DNA of 32,726 nucleotides from Phycisphaerae bacterium. Lineage in GTDB: Bacteria; Planctomycetota; Phycisphaerae; UBA1845; UTPLA1. A model generated the notes under the pieces. It searched no databases. It saw nothing but the letters and a program-made list of their open reading frames with translations, and was not told the DNA's origin. Location: the NCBI GenBank assembly GCA_030432035.1, contig JAUIHO010000031.1, forward strand, positions 1 through 32,726. Direction: 5' to 3'. This document shows, one piece after another, positions 1 to 8,756 of the stretch (position 1 is its first letter; each line of letters starts with the position of its first letter). Made by a program: the position numbers and the translations under genes.

Positions 1-2
1 CG

Positions 3-3000
3 GTATTGTTGCCGCCGGGGCTCTACCAAGACGGTCTGGCACCGGGTGGTCGCGGCTTGTTCCAGTTGCCTGCTCCGGGCATGGACTTGCCGATCAATAT
101 TCTCGAATCGACCGACAATCCGCTATCGCCGATCCTCTTCTCCGACTTTACGACCGGTTTGGGTCAGAGCGGTGAAGTAGGCGTAATTGCTGAAACCGAA
201 ACGTTCGGTAAGGAGTTGATGGCTCACGAGTTCCTACACGTCTGGGAAGGCTATCCCGACCTCTACGACTACGACGTTTATATCAACGGTATCTCGAACG
301 AAGCCGTCGGTATCTGGGACATCATGTCCGGTGGATTCGTGCACCCGGCACCGTTCCTAAAGGAAATTGGCGAGGGTATTCCGCGACTCGGTACCGATCA
401 CGAACCGTGGATCGAAGTCACCAACCTGCGCGAAGTCCTGCAACCGTTTGAACCGCAGGTGATTCGCGTTCCCGACTTTGCGTTCAACGCGGACGATTCG
501 GCGTTCTATTACCAGAACCCGTCTGTACCTGCCGAGCGGTTCTACTTCTGGCGTTTGACGCGCGTCGATCCGCCGTCGCCCTTCCGCATCAACTTCTCGC
601 GCATTTTGCCGGGCGATGGTCTGATGATTATGCACACCGACTTCACCGAGCAGGGCTTCCCTTCGCCGCTGGGGTTGGAAGGCAATTCCGAAGGCTTCCC
701 GCTGCAACAGCGCCTCGGCTCGCACTCGGCTTATCAAATCGTTCAAGGGGACGGTCTGAATAACCTCGAGCAGAATAATGGTGACGGGGGCGACCCGTTC
801 CCTGGTGCCTCCGGCCTTACCCGTTGGAATGATGTCGATACCAACCCGAGCGCCCGCTGGTACAGCACCGGCTCGGCTGGCCTGAGTGGGATTGCGATCG
901 AGGATATCGAAACGTTCGCGAATGAGTCGCTCGTTACGTTCACGTGGCGACCACGCGTCATCCCGACCGTTGAGATTACGGCGCCTCCCGGTGGTATCGC
1001 GTTTGATGATCCGCCGCGCTATCGCCTTGAATTCACCGCCTTCGACTTGTTCGGCGGTACGCGTTACCAGTTCTTCGTGGACGACGATAACGAAGGCTAC
1101 GATGGCAACGGCAATCTTGCTCCGATCAAGACCAAGGCCCCTGCTGTCGGCGGGGTTTCGCGCGACTTCGTTGAGATCGACTTGTCGCAACTCAACGATG
1201 GCGACTACTTCTTCTACGCCAAAGCAATCCCGGCCCCCGGTCAGGACAACGTCGTTGATCCGCTGTTCTCCGATACCTTTGTGGACAGCAACAATCGCGG
1301 TCGCGGTACGGTTGACGACAAGGTAGTGGACCAAACTACGGCCAAGCAAGAGCTTTGGACGCTCACCTGTGTGGATGACTCCATTCCAGGAGCGGAAGTT
1401 TGGGAAGTCGAAGGCCAGCACTCAGGCGTCCAGACGAATCTGGCCACCACGGGTGTGAACTACGCCTCCGACGACAACGAAGTGTCGTTCACGATCAACT
1501 CAAGCGCTATCGTCGGCACCGATGCAACCGTTTCGAATACGGATGGCGTCTTCATGCTCGAACTAGACCCGGGCGACCCGAATCGGTTCGTTGCGGTTAC
1601 GTTCAAGCGTGGCGACTTGGTGCGAATCGTGTCCGGTCCGAACCCCGGCTTCTACGAAGTGCTGTCGGTGCCGAGCGCGACCACGCTTATCCTCGCAGAG
1701 GACCCGGGCAGTGGTTCGGGCGTTGAGTATCGCGTCCACAGTTTCTTTGACGACGATGCCGCCATTCCGGATCAATTCCGATTCCTGACTGCCGGTTTCT
1801 CGACCTACAGCTTCCCGATCAGCATCTTGGGTGGCCAAGTTGCCATTCAATTGTTCCCGCAGGTGGAAGTCACATTCCCGGACGGTGTCGATGGCAACCA
1901 ATCCAATCCTGGAAACCGCGTTCCGCTAACCGTCATCTTCGATGCGTCGGAAACGCGCGATGAATCAGGGCTGCCGAATCCGGGCCTCACGTTCAACTGG
2001 AACTTTGGTGACGGTGGTTCCGGCACTGGCGAAGTCGTGAATCACACCTTCGTCACACCGGGTACGGTCACCGTCACGCTGACGGTCGTGAATCCGGATA
2101 CCGGCGTCACTGGCACTGAAACGATCGACATTACGGTGAATCCGCCTGATGACGATGGTGACGGTGTTGATGACGACGTCGACAACTGCCCGGGCGTTCC
2201 GAACCCGTTGGTGGGCGGTGTACAGCCGAACAACGACGGCGACAGCCTTGGCGATGCTTGCGATAACTGTCCGTTCATCACGAACATCAATCAGGCTGAC
2301 TTCGACAACGACGGCATCGGTGATGTCTGTGACCCGGATGTGGACGGTGACGGTATCGACGAAGACGGTGATGGCAGCGGTACGCCGGGTGATAACCCCT
2401 GCGTCGGCGGCAATACCGTCAACTGCGACGATAACTGTGCCGGCGTGCCCAACCCATCGCAATCGGACATTGACTCTGACGGTGTTGCGGATGCCTGCGA
2501 TAACTGTCCGGACGACGCCAACTCCGATCAGTTGAATTCCGATGCGGATGACTTTGGCGATGTGTGCGACAACTGTCCGAACATCACCAACATCGATCAG
2601 GCTGACTCCGATGCTGACGGCGTCGGAAACGTCTGCGATGCGTGCCCCGATGTTTTCAATCCGGTTGTGGTCGATAGTGATGGTGACGGCACACCCGACC
2701 CGTGCGACAACTGTCCGGCGATTGCCAACGTGAATCAGAACGATTTCGATGGCGACGGCGTCGGCGACGTCTGCGATGGCTGCCCGACCGATCCGGGTAA
2801 GGTGCTTCCGGGCGTGTGTGGTTGTGGCACCTCCGATCGCGACGGCGACGGTGACGGCGTTCCGGACTGTACGGTGTTCAACCCGCCGGCCGGCGATGAC
2901 GACGGCGACGGTGTTCCGAACAACGCGGACGGTTGTCCGTTTGATCCGAACAAGACGTTGCCGGGACAGTGCGGTTGTAACCTGCCGGATGTCGATAGCG

Positions 3001-3254
3001 ATGGCGATGGTGTCGCCGATTGTGTCGATAACTGTCCGACGCTGGCCAACCCCGATCAGGCCGATGCCGACGGCGACGGCTTGGGCGATGCCTGCGATCC
3101 GGAACCGGGGACGCCCGGCACACCGACGCCGGGGCCGACCCCAATGCCACCGGGCGGCATGATGTGTCCGTTCTTCGGTGGTGTATCGGCCATGCCGTTC
3201 ACGTTGCTCGGCATCATGATGATGCGACGCCGTCGCAAAGCGGTTCGCCGCTAA
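3..3254 (+). CDS. Secreted M6-like metalloprotease with PKD and thrombospondin-3 repeats (5' partial)
   Basis: The frame is open to the left edge, so the N-terminus and signal peptide lie outside the window. About 74 residues into the visible part is a zinc-protease motif, HEFLH, followed by EGYPDLYD. A WDIMSGG Met-turn-like motif follows near residue 104. Together they resemble the immune inhibitor A / M6 peptidase family. Beta-sandwich-like sequence follows, then a PKD domain at about residues 638-714 (FNWNFGDG core). Ten thrombospondin-3-type calcium repeats with DNCP or DGCP cores lie at about 715-1040. The C-terminus is a Gly/Pro/Thr linker, a Cys, a hydrophobic segment and an Arg cluster (RRRRK), which looks like a tripartite cell-surface sorting signal. 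The likely role is extracellular protein degradation; the substrate is unknown. Spacing after HExxH is one residue longer than the usual M6 pattern as I recall it, so the family call is good but not certain. Confidence 0.85.
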   Translation, partial: VLLPPGLYQDGLAPGGRGLFQLPAPGMDLPINILESTDNPLSPILFSDFTTGLGQSGEVGVIAETETFGKELMAHEFLHVWEGYPDLYDYDVYINGISNEAVGIWDIMSGGFVHPAPFLKEIGEGIPRLGTDHEPWIEVTNLREVLQPFEPQVIRVPDFAFNADDSAFYYQNPSVPAERFYFWRLTRVDPPSPFRINFSRILPGDGLMIMHTDFTEQGFPSPLGLEGNSEGFPLQQRLGSHSAYQIVQGDGLNNLEQNNGDGGDPFPGASGLTRWNDVDTNPSARWYSTGSAGLSGIAIEDIETFANESLVTFTWRPRVIPTVEITAPPGGIAFDDPPRYRLEFTAFDLFGGTRYQFFVDDDNEGYDGNGNLAPIKTKAPAVGGVSRDFVEIDLSQLNDGDYFFYAKAIPAPGQDNVVDPLFSDTFVDSNNRGRGTVDDKVVDQTTAKQELWTLTCVDDSIPGAEVWEVEGQHSGVQTNLATTGVNYASDDNEVSFTINSSAIVGTDATVSNTDGVFMLELDPGDPNRFVAVTFKRGDLVRIVSGPNPGFYEVLSVPSATTLILAEDPGSGSGVEYRVHSFFDDDAAIPDQFRFLTAGFSTYSFPISILGGQVAIQLFPQVEVTFPDGVDGNQSNPGNRVPLTVIFDASETRDESGLPNPGLTFNWNFGDGGSGTGEVVNHTFVTPGTVTVTLTVVNPDTGVTGTETIDITVNPPDDDGDGVDDDVDNCPGVPNPLVGGVQPNNDGDSLGDACDNCPFITNINQADFDNDGIGDVCDPDVDGDGIDEDGDGSGTPGDNPCVGGNTVNCDDNCAGVPNPSQSDIDSDGVADACDNCPDDANSDQLNSDADDFGDVCDNCPNITNIDQADSDADGVGNVCDACPDVFNPVVVDSDGDGTPDPCDNCPAIANVNQNDFDGDGVGDVCDGCPTDPGKVLPGVCGCGTSDRDGDGDGVPDCTVFNPPAGDDDGDGVPNNADGCPFDPNKTLPGQCGCNLPDVDSDGDGVADCVDNCPTLANPDQADADGDGLGDACDPEPGTPGTPTPGPTPMPPGGMMCPFFGGVSAMPFTLLGIMMMRRRRKAVRR
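2149..3099 (+). repeat. Coding tandem repeats: ten thrombospondin-3-type Ca-binding units
   Basis: Within the protease gene the DNA repeatedly encodes D-N-C-P or D-G-C-P followed by Asp-rich loops of the form DxDxDGxGDxCD. Near-identical DNA words such as gataactgtccg recur at irregular 60-130 bp spacing. Two units have a longer variant, DGCPxDPxK..PGxCGC, which reappears once in the secreted nuclease at 18110-20749. Such repeats bind calcium and form rigid stalks in secreted proteins. Confidence 0.85.
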
Positions 3255-3310
3255 GCGAAACGCCGGGCAAGCATTCCTGCTCACTCGGCACAACATCTCG
3301 TAAACAAACA

Positions 3311-3343
3311 AAAGCCCCGGTCATGCCTGACCGGGGCTTTTTT
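3311..3343. terminator. Bidirectional intrinsic terminator
   Basis: A perfect 13-bp stem (AAAGCCCCGGTCA with its complement) encloses a 4-nt loop, TGCC. T residues follow on the right and A-rich sequence lies on the left. It sits between the end of the protease gene (+) and the end of trxB (-), so it can stop transcription from both sides. Confidence 0.9.
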
Positions 3344-3459
3344 CGTTCGTTAGAAAAGGCTGAATTGAAAGGATGTAGAAACGAGCATTTAGGTGCCGCT
3401 CGTTCTTGAAGCTTACGTCGTAGCCATTGTTGCAAACTGCATGTTCGCTTCAATCAATG

Positions 3460-4491
3460 CTATTCAATTCCCTGATCGGCCAGCCAGCGCTCCGCGTCGA
3501 TCGACGCCTTGCAGCCCATACCCGCGGCGGTAATCGCCTGTCGGTACGTGCTGTCCACCACATCGCCAGCCGCGAAGCAACCTTCAATCTTCGTAGTGGA
3601 ACGGTATAGATCTTCCAGAATGAGATAGCCCTTGTCATCCGTATCGAGCTGACCGTTCAGGAAGCCAGTGATCGGCGTATGGCCAATGGCGATGAACAAG
3701 CCGTTAACGGCCAGCTCCGAATCTTCATTCGTCTTGTTGTTTTGAATCTTCACGCCTGTGATCACGTCGTCGCCGATCACGTCGGTAACCTCCGAATCCC
3801 AGACCATCTCGATTTTCTTATTGTTGAGCGCTCGGTCGGCCATGATTTTGCTGGCCCGCAACTCGTCGCGACGGTGAATCATGTACACCTTCGAGGCAAA
3901 TTTCGTTAAATAGGTCGCTTCTTCAACTGCCGAGTCGCCGCCGCCAACCACAGCCAGCGGCTTATCGCGAAACATCGGCAACGCCCCATCGCACACCGCA
4001 CAAGCGCTCACACCGCCGCCGGATTGCGCTAATCGCTGCTCGTTCTCGAGGCCGAGCCAATTGGCCTTGGCCCCCGTGGCGATGATCACGGCGTGGGCCT
4101 TCACTTCAAAATCTTTATCGCCTTTGACGACGAAGGGGCGTTGCGACAAATCCACCGACGCCACGTTTTGGAAGGTGGCGCTCCACAGCGGCGTCTTTTT
4201 ATCCAGCTCGTCGCCGTTCTTAACGCCGCTATCCGTCACGGCACGCGTACCGAAGCGAAATGCTTGCGCGGCGAACAATTGCATCATGTCCGGGCCGGTC
4301 ACACCTTCGGGAAAGCCGGGATAATTCTCCACGTCGGTCGTCAGCATCAACTGGCCGCCGGGCATCAAATCTTTGCCGGTCGCTCTGCCTGGAAAAACCA
4401 GCGGATTGAGATTGGCCCGCGCGGCGTAAATGGCGGCCGTCCAACCGGCCGGGCCGGACCCGATGATGACTACTTTTTCCACGTCGGACAT
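3460..4491 (-). CDS. trxB: Thioredoxin reductase (NADPH)
   Basis: Flavoenzyme that passes electrons from NADPH through FAD to thioredoxin in the cytoplasm. The 343-residue product has the FAD-binding GSGPAG motif at residues 11-16, the redox dicysteine CAVC at 164-167 and the NADPH-binding GGGDSA at 183-188. HRR at 206-208 contacts the NADPH phosphate in the family, and GCFAAGDV lies near the C-terminus. The dicysteine reads CAVC instead of the common CATC, a tolerated variation. The ATG at 4491 (MSDVEK) is chosen because AAGGGG lies 9 nt upstream. A GTG ten codons further out would add only non-homologous residues. No thioredoxin gene is adjacent, so it appears monocistronic, and it is terminated by the hairpin at 3311-3343. 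Confidence 0.96.
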   Translation of the reverse strand: MSDVEKVVIIGSGPAGWTAAIYAARANLNPLVFPGRATGKDLMPGGQLMLTTDVENYPGFPEGVTGPDMMQLFAAQAFRFGTRAVTDSGVKNGDELDKKTPLWSATFQNVASVDLSQRPFVVKGDKDFEVKAHAVIIATGAKANWLGLENEQRLAQSGGGVSACAVCDGALPMFRDKPLAVVGGGDSAVEEATYLTKFASKVYMIHRRDELRASKIMADRALNNKKIEMVWDSEVTDVIGDDVITGVKIQNNKTNEDSELAVNGLFIAIGHTPITGFLNGQLDTDDKGYLILEDLYRSTTKIEGCFAAGDVVDSTYRQAITAAGMGCKASIDAERWLADQGIE

Positions 4492-4659
4492 GTTCTTGCG
4501 CCCCTTACTCGCTGTCGACACGCCCTAATGCGCGTCGCAAGTTTGATGATAGGCCGCTGTCGCTCATGCGTCGACAACAGGGCGACGCATGCGGCCATTT
4601 GTTAAGCAGACCGCAGCCCGACATTGCCAGATCGCGCGGGTGTTTCTAGCATACCAGCC

Positions 4660-5670
4660 ATGGTTCATGGAAGACGCCCACTGCCGTTTCGACTTCGCTC
4701 GCAATGTTTGTTCTGGTGGTTGCCCACACTGTTGCTGCCGCTCGGATGCAGCCAATCGAACAACATTTTCACCTCGTCCCCCGAGCCGGTCGCCACGACG
4801 GAAGCCGACTGGACCTACGGTCGGACCACGGGCCGCAAGATTTCGTCGCCGAATTACGTGCTCTACACCACCTGTACGCGCGACCAATTCGTGAGGGCGT
4901 TGCCGCGATTTCTGGAAAGCTGCTTCGACGAATACCAGAAGTTGCTGCCAACTTCCAACCCACCAAGCCAACCGCTCGACACCTACCTGTTTTGTTCGCG
5001 CAGCGATTGGGAACGCTTCACCAAGGAATTCTCCCCGGCGCGCTTCGCCACGTACAAACGGATCCGACGCGGCGGCTACTCCGAGCGCGGCATTACCGTC
5101 TCGCACTATTCATCGCAGCGCGGCACGCTGTCAATCCTTGCCCACGAAGGATTGCACCAATATCTCGAAGTGACCGGTCGTAGTCGCATACCGGCGTGGA
5201 TCAACGAAGGATTGGCGTGTTATTTTGAGTCGTTTGACTTCGTCGATGGCGTTCCACAATTCGACCCGCGCCGCAATACGCTTCGTTCACCGTTTCTTCG
5301 CGAAGCATTGGTTCGCGACGCGCTAATTCCGCTGCGTGACATTCTTGAAACCAACGCCGGGGCCGCCGTCCACGGCGACACCAATCACGTGCGTAGCTAC
5401 TACGCGCAGGAATGGTCGCTCGTGTTATTCTTGCTCGACGACAGCGCTCCCAGTAACTACCGAGCCGGATTTCGAAATCTGCTAAACGACCTCGGCAGCG
5501 ATGACCTGCGCAGCCGCGCCGAAGCTGTTATGAATGCCAACCGGGTGAGCGGACAACCGCAGGTCAGCCCCGGCGAGGCGGTGTTTCGAGCTTACGTGAC
5601 CGACGACCTCGATCAGTTCGAGGCGGACTATCGTGCATTCCTACTCGACTTGTTGAGGCTCAATGGCTAA
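4660..5670 (+). CDS. Lipoprotein with HExxH peptidase-like domain (DUF1570 / peptidase MA-like)
   Basis: A 336-residue protein starting MVHGRR. It has a basic N-region, a hydrophobic stretch and a lipobox (LPLGC, Cys at about residue 30), so it is probably a lipid-anchored envelope protein. A gluzincin-type motif HEGLHQ lies near residue 162 and NEGLACYFE follows about 22 residues later. The HExxH plus NEGxAxYFE pattern is typical of DUF1570 / peptidase MA-like proteins common in planctomycetes. It supplies two His and a Glu as likely zinc ligands. The substrate is unknown. Its last codons overlap the purB start by 8 bp, so it is probably cotranscribed and translationally coupled with purB and pyrE. 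No functional link to purine synthesis is evident. An upstream in-frame ATG at 4624 is less likely because it would put a non-signal-like extension before the lipobox. Confidence 0.75.
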   Translation: MVHGRRPLPFRLRSQCLFWWLPTLLLPLGCSQSNNIFTSSPEPVATTEADWTYGRTTGRKISSPNYVLYTTCTRDQFVRALPRFLESCFDEYQKLLPTSNPPSQPLDTYLFCSRSDWERFTKEFSPARFATYKRIRRGGYSERGITVSHYSSQRGTLSILAHEGLHQYLEVTGRSRIPAWINEGLACYFESFDFVDGVPQFDPRRNTLRSPFLREALVRDALIPLRDILETNAGAAVHGDTNHVRSYYAQEWSLVLFLLDDSAPSNYRAGFRNLLNDLGSDDLRSRAEAVMNANRVSGQPQVSPGEAVFRAYVTDDLDQFEADYRAFLLDLLRLNG

Positions 5671-7159
5671 GAGAAAAACGCGCCGACAAGCACGGCGCGG
5701 CAGCACCCGCAATACCACGATCGCGCAACCGCAGATCGACGACACGTATCGCTCGCCGTTGGTCACGCGCAATGCCTCGCGCGCAATGGCGTCCCTATTT
5801 TCACCGACGCGACGCGCCTATACTTGGCGCACCATCTGGCTGGCGTTGGCGGAAGCCCAACACGAAATGGGCTTGCCCATCACGACGACGCAATTGCGCC
5901 AACTCAAAGCGCAAATCGGCAACATCGATCTGGCCGCCGTCGCGGCTCACGAGAAAAAACTTCGTCACGACGTCATGGCGCACCTGCATGCCTACGGCGA
6001 TTTGGCGCCGAAAGCGCGCGGCATATTACACCTCGGCGCGACCAGTATGGACGTTGTCGACAATGCGGATTTGATCATCATGCGCGAAGCGCTGCGCATC
6101 GTTCAACAGTGGCTGATCACCGTGGTCGACGCATTAGCAGATCGCGCCAAAGAGCTGCGCAAGATGCCGTGCCTCGGCTTTACGCATTATCAACCGGCCC
6201 AGCTAACGACCGTCGGCAAGCGCGTGAGCCTTTGGTGTTGGGACTTCGCGCGCGACCTGCAGCGTGTGGACGAACTGCTCGATCAACTACGTTTTCGCGG
6301 CATTCGCGGCGCGACGGGTACGCAAGCAAGCTTTCTAAAACTCTTCGACGGAAACGCGACCAAAGTAATCGAACTCGAAAGACGCGTTGCTCGCAAGCTG
6401 GGCTTTCAACAATGCGAGCCGGTGACCGGCCAAACGTATTCCCGGAAGGTCGATGCCGACGTGCTGTCGGCGCTCGCCAACATCGCCGCCGGCTCGCATA
6501 AGCTGGCAAACGATTTGCGTCTGCTTGCGAATCTAAAGGAAATGGAAGAACCCTTCGGTAAGTCGCAGATCGGCAGCTCGGCCATGGCCTACAAGCGCAA
6601 CCCGATGTTGTGCGAACGTGCGACGGGCTTGGCGCGATTCCTCATGTCGCTCACGCAGTCGGCCTATCAAAACGCCGCCGAACAATGGCTCGAGCGCACG
6701 CTCGACGATTCGAGCAACAAACGCCTACTCATTCCCGAAGCCTTCCTCGCGACCGATGGCATTCTGCAGATCATGACGCGCGTGGCGCGCGGCTTCGTCG
6801 TATACCCTGAGATTATGAAGGCTCGTATCGACGCCGAGTTGCCGTTTATGGTGACCGAAGACATTCTGATGGAAGCCACTGCCGCGGGCGGTGACCGACA
6901 GGAATTGCACGAACGCATTCGCGTGCACTCGCAAGCCGCCGCGCAAGAAGTCAAAACCCACGGTCGCCGCAACGACCTACTCGACCGGCTCGCCGGTGAC
7001 TCGGCGTTTGCCGGAATCAATCTGGCCGGCGTCTTGAAACACGAGCGTTACGTCGGCCTGGCACCGCAACAAGTGACTGCATTCCTCAAAGACATTATCG
7101 CGCCGCTCAAACGCAAGCACCGCAATACGCCGCGGCGCGATCCGGAGATCAACGTATGA
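5663..7159 (+). CDS. purB: Adenylosuccinate lyase
   Basis: Catalyses two beta-eliminations in purine synthesis: SAICAR to AICAR plus fumarate, and adenylosuccinate to AMP plus fumarate. The 498-residue protein belongs to the fumarase/aspartase superfamily. It carries GATSMDVVDNADL near residue 125, THYQPAQLTTVGKR with a catalytic His near 175, and the signature GSSAMAYKRNPM near 300. The central region follows the animal-type enzyme closely as I recall it (for example LRLLANLKEMEEPF and ERTLDDS), not the short Bacillus-like form. The signature loop has Ala where the animal enzyme has Pro (SSAMPYKRN). A basic N-terminal tail of about 25 residues precedes the domain. It overlaps the lipoprotein gene upstream by 8 bp and pyrE downstream by 4 bp (ATGA), which supports one operon. 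Confidence 0.95.
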   Translation: MAKRKTRRQARRGSTRNTTIAQPQIDDTYRSPLVTRNASRAMASLFSPTRRAYTWRTIWLALAEAQHEMGLPITTTQLRQLKAQIGNIDLAAVAAHEKKLRHDVMAHLHAYGDLAPKARGILHLGATSMDVVDNADLIIMREALRIVQQWLITVVDALADRAKELRKMPCLGFTHYQPAQLTTVGKRVSLWCWDFARDLQRVDELLDQLRFRGIRGATGTQASFLKLFDGNATKVIELERRVARKLGFQQCEPVTGQTYSRKVDADVLSALANIAAGSHKLANDLRLLANLKEMEEPFGKSQIGSSAMAYKRNPMLCERATGLARFLMSLTQSAYQNAAEQWLERTLDDSSNKRLLIPEAFLATDGILQIMTRVARGFVVYPEIMKARIDAELPFMVTEDILMEATAAGGDRQELHERIRVHSQAAAQEVKTHGRRNDLLDRLAGDSAFAGINLAGVLKHERYVGLAPQQVTAFLKDIIAPLKRKHRNTPRRDPEINV

Positions 7160-7695
7160 GCATCAGCAAAACCGAGTTGGCCGAACAAATCCGCGCCGCC
7201 AGTTATCTCGAAGGCGAGTTCACGCTGCGCAGCGGTCGCAAGAGCAGCTTCTATGTTGACAAATATCTATTTGAAACGCAGCCGCGCATCTTGGCCGAGG
7301 TCGGTCGCCGCTTAGCGGAGTTCATCACGCCCGATACCAGGCGCATCGCCGGTGCCGAACTGGGCGGCGTGTCGCTGGCTGCCGCAACGGCGATGGCAGG
7401 CGACTTACCCTTCATCATCGTACGTAACCAAAAGAAAGACTACGGCACGTCGAAGCCATTCGAGGGTGCACTAGAAGCGGGCGATTCAGTGCTGCTTGTG
7501 GAAGACATCGCAACGACGGGTGGCCAGGTGTTGGAAGCGGCCAAGGCGATTGCCGAAGCCGGCGGCACAGTCGAAAAAATCGTCGCCGTTGTGGACCGTC
7601 TCGAAGGGGCCCGAGAAAATATCGAACAAGCGGGCTACGCGTTCGACGCTCTACTCGACGCTCGCGATTTGCGCTTACCCGGCCACGCGGATTAA
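7156..7695 (+). CDS. pyrE: Orotate phosphoribosyltransferase
   Basis: Converts orotate plus PRPP to orotidine monophosphate, the fifth step of pyrimidine synthesis. The product is decarboxylated by PyrF, which is encoded at 29960-30841. The 179-residue protein has the PRPP-binding motif VEDIATTGGQ at residues 115-124. It also has the N-terminal FTLRSGRKSSFYVD substrate region and the flexible-loop NQKKDYGTSK near 91-100. Its length is at the short end for the family but all motifs are present. The start codon overlaps the purB stop (ATGA), which indicates translational coupling. A purine gene and a pyrimidine gene are thus coexpressed. Confidence 0.95.
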   Translation: MSISKTELAEQIRAASYLEGEFTLRSGRKSSFYVDKYLFETQPRILAEVGRRLAEFITPDTRRIAGAELGGVSLAAATAMAGDLPFIIVRNQKKDYGTSKPFEGALEAGDSVLLVEDIATTGGQVLEAAKAIAEAGGTVEKIVAVVDRLEGARENIEQAGYAFDALLDARDLRLPGHAD

Positions 7696-7849
7696 CAGCG
7701 AAGGTCGCGACGCGATGCGAAACTTATCGATTTGGCAAGGCTAGCGAATAGCCGTAACCGTGAATGATTTGCCAGTATTCACCGGAATTAGCCGCTGCCA
7801 CAGCGCGACCGCTGCTCTCAATGGTTAACAGGCATAGGGCGACGCTTCA

Positions 7850-8554
7850 TCAATGCGTCAGCGCTTCGGCCTCGACCAGATTCAACTCATGTAGTGCCAA
7901 AAGCGCCGCCTTTTGCTCGGCTTCTTTTTTGCTCGGCCCCCATGCGCCGGCGAACCGTCGATGGCCGACGCGCACGGCAACCTCAAAGCACTTGCTATGG
8001 TCGGGCCCCTTTTCGTCGAGCAGTTCGTACGTCGGCGTGTAGCCCAACTCTTTCTGGCTATACTGTTGCAACTGCGATTTGAAGTTGTGCTTGTGCTCGC
8101 TAATGGCGGCGCTTTCGATGTGCGGCACGACCAATTCGAGAATAAATTCGCTCGCGCGTTCCACGCCCTGGTCGAGCGCAATCGCGGCGACCAACGCTTC
8201 GAAGACGGCTGCCATCACCGACGTCGGCAAGCGCGAACGTCCCGAAATACCGTTGCCGAGAAAGAGGCATTCGGCCATGCCCAAGTCTTCGGATATCTTG
8301 GCGCAGGTCTTACCCGACACGACGGCGGACTTGATCTTGGTGAGCTCGCCCTCGAGATAGTCTGGAAAATGGTCGTACAAATATCGACAAACGACCATAC
8401 CGAGGATAGAGTCGCCAAGGAACTCAAGCCGTTCGTTGCTTTCCAGCCGCGAATTGGCAATAGAGGCGTGGGTGAGCGCCGATTCAAGCAATGCAACATC
8501 CTTGAATCGAATACCGATTGCCTGTTGGCAACGTTCGAGCGCTTCTTCGCGCAT
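7850..8554 (-). CDS. rnc: Ribonuclease III, with a substituted metal-binding aspartate
   Basis: Double-strand-specific endoribonuclease for rRNA and mRNA processing. From the ATG at 8554 the protein has 234 residues: the catalytic domain at about 1-150 with the signature [10 protein letters not shown] (40-49), then a double-stranded RNA-binding domain at about 156-226. Of the conserved acidic residues, E41, E44, D48, E70 and E119 are present. The Asp expected three residues before E119 (E. coli D114) is Ala116 (codon GCC). A longer in-frame start (GTG at 8689) would add 45 non-homologous residues and begin almost at the predicted transcription start, so the ATG is preferred. There is a weak AGG-type ribosome site inside a hairpin just upstream. 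Confidence 0.93.
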   Translation of the reverse strand: MREEALERCQQAIGIRFKDVALLESALTHASIANSRLESNERLEFLGDSILGMVVCRYLYDHFPDYLEGELTKIKSAVVSGKTCAKISEDLGMAECLFLGNGISGRSRLPTSVMAAVFEALVAAIALDQGVERASEFILELVVPHIESAAISEHKHNFKSQLQQYSQKELGYTPTYELLDEKGPDHSKCFEVAVRVGHRRFAGAWGPSKKEAEQKAALLALHELNLVEAEALTH

Positions 8555-8562
8555 ACCGTGTA

Positions 8563-8590
8563 CCTGATTGTCGCAGAGTTTCGAATCAGG
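8563..8590 (-). promoter_or_regulatory. Hairpin over the rnc ribosome-binding region
   Basis: On the minus strand CCTGATT and AATCAGG form a perfect 7-bp inverted repeat with a 14-nt loop. It ends 8 nt before the rnc start codon, and the AGG that would serve as Shine-Dalgarno lies in its 3' arm. A second inverted repeat (CCGCTC/GAGCGG) lies further up the same leader. RNase III is known to cleave its own leader in E. coli. Control by structure here is an inference. Confidence 0.4.
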
Positions 8591-8703
8591 CGGTTGGCGA
8601 AGGCCGCTCGAGACTTCCGAGTTCAGTTCGAGAGCGGACTTTGGCAGCAGCCTGCGGGACGGGCGGAATGCGGAACCATTCCTGAACACCCAACCCTCTT
8701 TAA

Positions 8704-8732
8704 ATAGTACCTTCGGCCCAAAACAGGGTCAA
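8704..8732 (-). promoter_or_regulatory. Predicted sigma70-type promoter for rnc
   Basis: Read on the minus strand: TTGACC, 17-bp spacer, TACTAT. Predicted transcription would start near 8697 and leave a leader of about 140 nt before the rnc ATG at 8554. It lies in the divergent rnc/truD region. Confidence 0.5.
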
Positions 8733-8756
8733 CTTTTTGTAAACCTTAGCCAGCAC

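Noticed and set aside
2149..3099. Regularly recurring DNA words suggesting a CRISPR-like array
   Set aside because: Spacing is irregular, the words are in frame and encode DNCP repeats, and no cas gene is near.
1965..3311. A 448-codon open frame on the minus strand across the thrombospondin-3 region
   Set aside because: It is antisense to a well-supported repeat-coding gene, and its sequence is a low-complexity Val/Ile/Arg mixture that mirrors the GAC/GGC-rich repeats.
7913..8707. A 264-codon plus-strand frame opposite rnc
   Set aside because: Antisense to a conserved RNase III gene; no recognisable motif.
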